Shown: piece by piece, positions 50,645-53,755 of the stretch
Layout: every line of letters begins with the position of its first letter
How positions within the stretch are numbered: position 1 is the first letter of the stretch
Assembly (NCBI GenBank): GCA_013619125.1
Contig: JABXKS010000054.1
Coordinates: 52,224 to 105,978 of the forward strand
Origin: Clostridiales bacterium
GTDB lineage: Bacteria > Bacillota > Clostridia > Tissierellales > GPF-1
DNA length: 53,755 nt
Direction: 5' to 3'
The notes under the pieces: generated by a model
What the model was told of the DNA's origin: nothing
The model's database searches: none
The model's input: the letters and a program-made list of their open reading frames with translations, nothing else
Program-made: the position numbers and the translations under genes

Positions 50645-51916
50645 ATGTCGATTATTACTTTTATCGCCGGCCAAATTTTTGGCCAACCAGCAGTACTTTT
50701 TGGATTAATTGCCCTTTTGGGTCTGCTTTTACAGAAGAAAACTGCCAGTGAAGTTATGGTGGGTACTGTAAAAACAGTGATTGGATTCTTTGTATTGATC
50801 GGGGGTGTGAATTTACTTTCTGCCGCGATTATGCCGTTGAGCGGATGGATGCAAGCCATTATTGGTGTACCAGGCATTCAGCCACAAGAATTCGTGGTCA
50901 TGGGCTATGTAATGAAAACCCATGGGGCCGAAGTCGGAATGGCAGTTATGCTCGGTTTTGGAATCAACTTATTGTTGGCCCGATTCACAAAGTACAAGTA
51001 TATTGCAATCACGGGTCACTTGATGCTTCACTGGGCTGCATGGATCGTTGGTATGGTTGCGGCAACGAGCTTGCCATCCTATCAAGTCGTATTGTTGTCT
51101 GGCTTAATTTGTGGACTTCAATACTGGTTATCCCCAACTATTCATCATTATTTTATGAGAAACAATGAGAATCTAACGGATGAATGGTCATTGTATACCC
51201 ATGAAGTAACAGGGATTGCCTTGGCTTCTACCTTGGGAAAATGGATTGGAAATAAAGACAAACGTTGTGATGACATCGAAGTGCCAGAGTCCTTTGAATG
51301 GTTACGCGATACCACAGTTGGTATGGCAGTCATTGCTTCTATTCTCTGGGTGATCATTGGTTTGATCGCCGGTAAAACGGTTGTTGAAACAACCTCAGGC
51401 GGACAAAACTGGGTTATTTACTTAATGCTTTTGGGGATTCAATTCTCCGGTGGTCTTACCGTGCTTCTTTATGGGGTCCGTATGCTGATTGCTGAGTTGG
51501 TTCCTGCGTTTAACGGAATTTCAGAACGATTGGTTCCAGGCGCAATTCCAGGCTTGGATTACCCAACGGTCTTCCATTTTGCTCCAAATGCTGTATTTAT
51601 CGGTTTCATTTTCAACTTATTGGGTGCGATTGCGGCGACAGCGGTAATGGTTGCCTTGAAGTTTCCGATTGTCATTCTACCAGCAGTGTGGATTAACCTG
51701 TGGCAAGGTGCTTTGGTCGGTGTATTCGCGGATGCCTATGGCGGACGACGAGCAACGGTTATTATTACCTTCTTGACCGGTTTCATTTCAGCACTAGGGT
51801 GGTCAGTGATTTATCCATTGCAAGGTATTGCAGCGGATTGCGGCGCAGTATACAACTATACGGATAGTGGAACCATTGGTATCGGCATCGCATGGTTGAT
51901 CAACTTGATTAAGTAG
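50645..51916 (+). CDS. PTS ascorbate-family EIIC component (UlaA-like)
   Basis: Membrane transporter of the ascorbate-type PTS, 423 residues with about ten or eleven hydrophobic segments. Family blocks FGQPAVLFGLIALLGLLLQKK, MPLSGWMQAIIGVPGIQPQE and PGLDYPTVFHFAPNAV are present. ATG 50645 follows GGAGGAGA; an upstream in-frame start at 50594 lies within the hairpin and is unlikely. Confidence 0.93.
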   Translation: MSIITFIAGQIFGQPAVLFGLIALLGLLLQKKTASEVMVGTVKTVIGFFVLIGGVNLLSAAIMPLSGWMQAIIGVPGIQPQEFVVMGYVMKTHGAEVGMAVMLGFGINLLLARFTKYKYIAITGHLMLHWAAWIVGMVAATSLPSYQVVLLSGLICGLQYWLSPTIHHYFMRNNENLTDEWSLYTHEVTGIALASTLGKWIGNKDKRCDDIEVPESFEWLRDTTVGMAVIASILWVIIGLIAGKTVVETTSGGQNWVIYLMLLGIQFSGGLTVLLYGVRMLIAELVPAFNGISERLVPGAIPGLDYPTVFHFAPNAVFIGFIFNLLGAIAATAVMVALKFPIVILPAVWINLWQGALVGVFADAYGGRRATVIITFLTGFISALGWSVIYPLQGIAADCGAVYNYTDSGTIGIGIAWLINLIK

Positions 51917-51930
51917 TTTGGAGGAGCACA

Positions 51931-52380
51931 ATGTTATTGGAATTATTAAAAGAGAATTCGATTGAAATCAATCGTTCAGTGAAAGATGCAGATGAAGCGA
52001 TTCGTCAAGCAGGCGCGATTTTGGTCGATCAAGGGAAAGTAACTTCCGAGTATGTGGAGGGCATGGTGACCATGTCAAAGTTAATCCCTGGTTATATTGT
52101 TTTAGCGCCAGGTCTGGCAATGCCCCATGCGCGTCCCGAATCGGGCGCGAAAAAAGTGGGCATGTCATTGATTACCTTGGAAACTCCTGTGGAGTTTGGG
52201 AATTCCCAGAATGATCCTGTGAAAGTGGTTATTGCCTTGGCGGCGGTTGACAGCACGACTCACATCGAATTATTACAGGAATTCTCAAAGGTGTTTGAAA
52301 GTGAAACCATTGTGGAGCGGATTGCTGCTTGTGAATCAAAGGAAGCTGTGATTGAGATTCTGAATGAGAGTATGGAGTAG
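51931..52380 (+). CDS. PTS ascorbate-family EIIA component (UlaC-like)
   Basis: 149 residues, PTS EIIA type-2 (mannitol/fructose/Ntr fold). The phospho-His66 is in LAMPHARPE. Accepts phosphate from HPr and passes it to IIB. GGAGGAG before ATG; 14 bp after IIC. A terminator follows. Confidence 0.93.
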   Translation: MLLELLKENSIEINRSVKDADEAIRQAGAILVDQGKVTSEYVEGMVTMSKLIPGYIVLAPGLAMPHARPESGAKKVGMSLITLETPVEFGNSQNDPVKVVIALAAVDSTTHIELLQEFSKVFESETIVERIAACESKEAVIEILNESME

Positions 52381-52387
52381 AAGTAGG

Positions 52388-52416
52388 AAGGCATAAGGCC
52401 AGGCTTTATGCCTTTT
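52388..52416 (+). terminator. Intrinsic terminator after the PTS operon
   Basis: AAGGCATAA (52388-52396) with TTATGCCTT (52406-52414), a 9-base loop, then TT. The remaining gap to 52550 holds no clear promoter or gene. Confidence 0.8.
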
Positions 52417-52549
52417 CTATTTAAAATGACTAATTCTGCCAATCGTTATGAAAACGGGTAGTTTACATTCGATTATGTGTACACCAGGCATCAGTTGGTA
52501 CAAGAGGGCTTGTGTCGTGCGACCGTAATTGAAGGATAGGGGGAAGCAT

Positions 52550-53419
52550 ATGAAAGTTGCAGTATTTGGAGCAACGGGTCTCTTCGGAGAAGAGATTGCC
52601 GAAGTGTTTGAAAGCAAACATGAAGTCATTCGGTTCAAGGGATCGAAGGACGGAGATGTGCGTCATTTCACAGAAGTCTATGAGAAATTGGAGCAGATCC
52701 AACCGGATCTGATTATCAATGCGACGGGATACAGAAATCCTGACAATTGCAAAAAAAATCGAAGCCTTGCTATGAGCATTAATGCTCTTGGACCAAAAAA
52801 TCTAGCACTTTGCGCAAAGAAATTGAATGCAGAGTTTTTGCATATTAGTTCAGATTCGGTTTTTTCTGGCAACACAAAATTACCGTATTCAGAATTTGAT
52901 GTTCCGGATGCAACGACGGCTTATGGACATACAAAAATTGCTGCGGAGAAAGCAATTTGCAGCATGACCAATCAGCACTATATTATTCGCGTTGCCATGC
53001 TCTTTGGCTTCAAAGGTGCTGCGGAAGAAAATCTAATTTTCCAAACCTGGGACAATGCGACAACAGGTAAGATCATGTACGGTGCAACGGATCAGATCTG
53101 CAACCCATCCTACACCAAAGATGCTGCAGAGGCTTTGATGGTGGTTGCCGAGTCAGGCATCTATGGCACCTATCACATTGGCAATCAAGGAATCGGATCG
53201 CGTCATGACTTATTGAAAGCCTTTTGTGAACTGGAAGGATTCTCTGGCGATAACATCTATACGATGAACTCGTCGGAAAAATATGATCCGCGTTCGACCT
53301 ATACGGTATTTGATTCGGTAGCCTTTACCCATACATTCCCACAAGTGAAACTAGACAATTGGAGAATTGCTTTAAAGCGTTGCTATCAGGATTATCTGGC
53401 AAGTAAGCGGGGCGAGTAG
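52550..53419 (+). CDS. RmlD-like NAD(P)-dependent sugar reductase (extended SDR)
   Basis: 289 residues, extended short-chain dehydrogenase fold. Cofactor motif GATGLFGEE (7-15), INATGYRNPDNCKKN, the active-site Ser/Thr in HISSDSVFSG, and the Tyr125-x3-Lys129 pair in AYGHTKIAAEK. It is nearest in pattern to dTDP-4-dehydrorhamnose reductases, but no rhamnose-synthesis genes are near. Between a PTS operon and a DapA-type aldolase it more likely reduces or oxidises a catabolic sugar. ATG 52550 with GGGGGAAG is preferred over the in-frame start at 52529. Confidence 0.85.
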   Translation: MKVAVFGATGLFGEEIAEVFESKHEVIRFKGSKDGDVRHFTEVYEKLEQIQPDLIINATGYRNPDNCKKNRSLAMSINALGPKNLALCAKKLNAEFLHISSDSVFSGNTKLPYSEFDVPDATTAYGHTKIAAEKAICSMTNQHYIIRVAMLFGFKGAAEENLIFQTWDNATTGKIMYGATDQICNPSYTKDAAEALMVVAESGIYGTYHIGNQGIGSRHDLLKAFCELEGFSGDNIYTMNSSEKYDPRSTYTVFDSVAFTHTFPQVKLDNWRIALKRCYQDYLASKRGE

Positions 53420-53596
53420 GAGCAAGCCAATCGAGTCTTATACAATATGCATGAGATTGAGGGATCGCAGAAAATGTGGGGTAAGTGCTTGATAAGAGCA
53501 ATAGGTCTTGTCGAACCTTAGGCAAGGCTGATTTTACAAAATAACTATAAAACTTGGTTTTAACATATAAAACTACAATTGAGAAGGAGAAAGAAT

Positions 53597-53755
53597 ATGT
53601 TTAAAATGAAAGGCGTCGTGCCTCCAATGATTACACCCTTTGACAAAGAAGGAAATCTTGATGTTCCTGCTTTGGAAACCTTAGCCACATACTTGAAGGA
53701 TGAAGTCGATGGACTTTTTATTACAGGTTCATATGGCGGCGGTGCATTAATGACG
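53597..53755 (+). CDS. DapA/NanA-family aldolase, 3' end outside the window
   Basis: The first 53 residues only: KGVVPPMITPFDKEGNLDVP, then LATYLKDEVDGLFITGSYGG. This is the family start (strand, then DGLFxxGxxG substrate loop). The loop reads GSYGGG in place of the GTTGE of true dihydrodipicolinate synthases, so a 2-keto-3-deoxy sugar acid or sialic-acid-type aldolase is more likely than DapA. AAGGAGAAAG precedes ATG 53597. The gene continues past the right edge. Confidence 0.85.
   Translation, partial: MFKMKGVVPPMITPFDKEGNLDVPALETLATYLKDEVDGLFITGSYGGGALMT

Noticed and set aside
1-53755. CRISPR arrays, tRNA or rRNA genes, phage structural genes, intact transposases
   Set aside because: None was seen when reading both strands. 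The Cas4-like domain at 19518-21851 is part of a helicase, and the amidase at 24437 is not next to phage genes.

Overview
The window looks like chromosome of an anaerobic, low-to-mid GC Gram-positive bacterium of the class Clostridia. This rests on strong GGAGG-type ribosome binding sites, the small-gene set DUF1659 / DUF2922 / YvrJ, a LevR-type sigma-54 activator of a mannose-family PTS, a BmrU-type lipid kinase and a Cas4-like nuclease/XPD helicase fusion. I cannot name the genus. No rRNA, tRNA, CRISPR array, phage region or intact insertion sequence was found. The only mobile-element trace is a 5' fragment of a group II intron.

Layout. 0-0.7 kb: a GntR/HutC regulator cut by the left edge. 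0.85-1.4: glutathione peroxidase. 1.5-6.8: a D-threonate-type module (PrpR-like sigma-54 activator, KdgT-type permease, DUF1537 kinase, PdxA2 dehydrogenase) with a clear -24/-12 promoter. 6.85-13.1: a LevR-type activator facing a mannose-family PTS (IIA, IIB, IIC, IID) plus a BtpA/SgcQ protein, also behind a -24/-12 promoter and a six-copy enhancer array. 13.1-27.3: aldehyde dehydrogenase, MgtC, a phosphatase remnant, a glycosyltransferase-like/GH13/LacI operon, an XPD-like helicase with nuclease domain, a PAS-GGDEF-EAL protein, the DUF1659-DUF2922-YvrJ-amidase set, a lipid kinase and a tandem-duplicated cyclase.

27.4-47.3 kb is the most unusual part. After a terminator and an intron relic come two DeoC-like proteins with altered active sites, an aldo/keto reductase, a VOC protein, a YheO-type regulator, a PatB-type lyase, an alanine/glycine-family symporter and a second GntR regulator. 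A long run of genes in the same direction follows: ribose-type ABC importer, VOC protein, canonical DeoC, FGGY kinase, nitroreductase, cupin phosphoglucose isomerase, D-2-hydroxyacid dehydrogenase, KDPG-type aldolase, shikimate-dehydrogenase-like enzyme and phosphotriesterase-like hydrolase. A shared 12-bp motif (ATGTnnTGACAT) lies before several transcription units here, so the second GntR protein probably controls a scattered regulon. I recognise the families but not the pathway; it is my best candidate for an undescribed catabolic system.

48.0-53.7 kb holds a BglG-type PTS regulator with ascorbate-family IIB, IIC and IIA genes, then an RmlD-like reductase and the start of a DapA-family aldolase cut by the right edge. 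Overall the window is a series of carbohydrate and acid-sugar catabolic cassettes, each with its own regulator, separated by strong intrinsic terminators.
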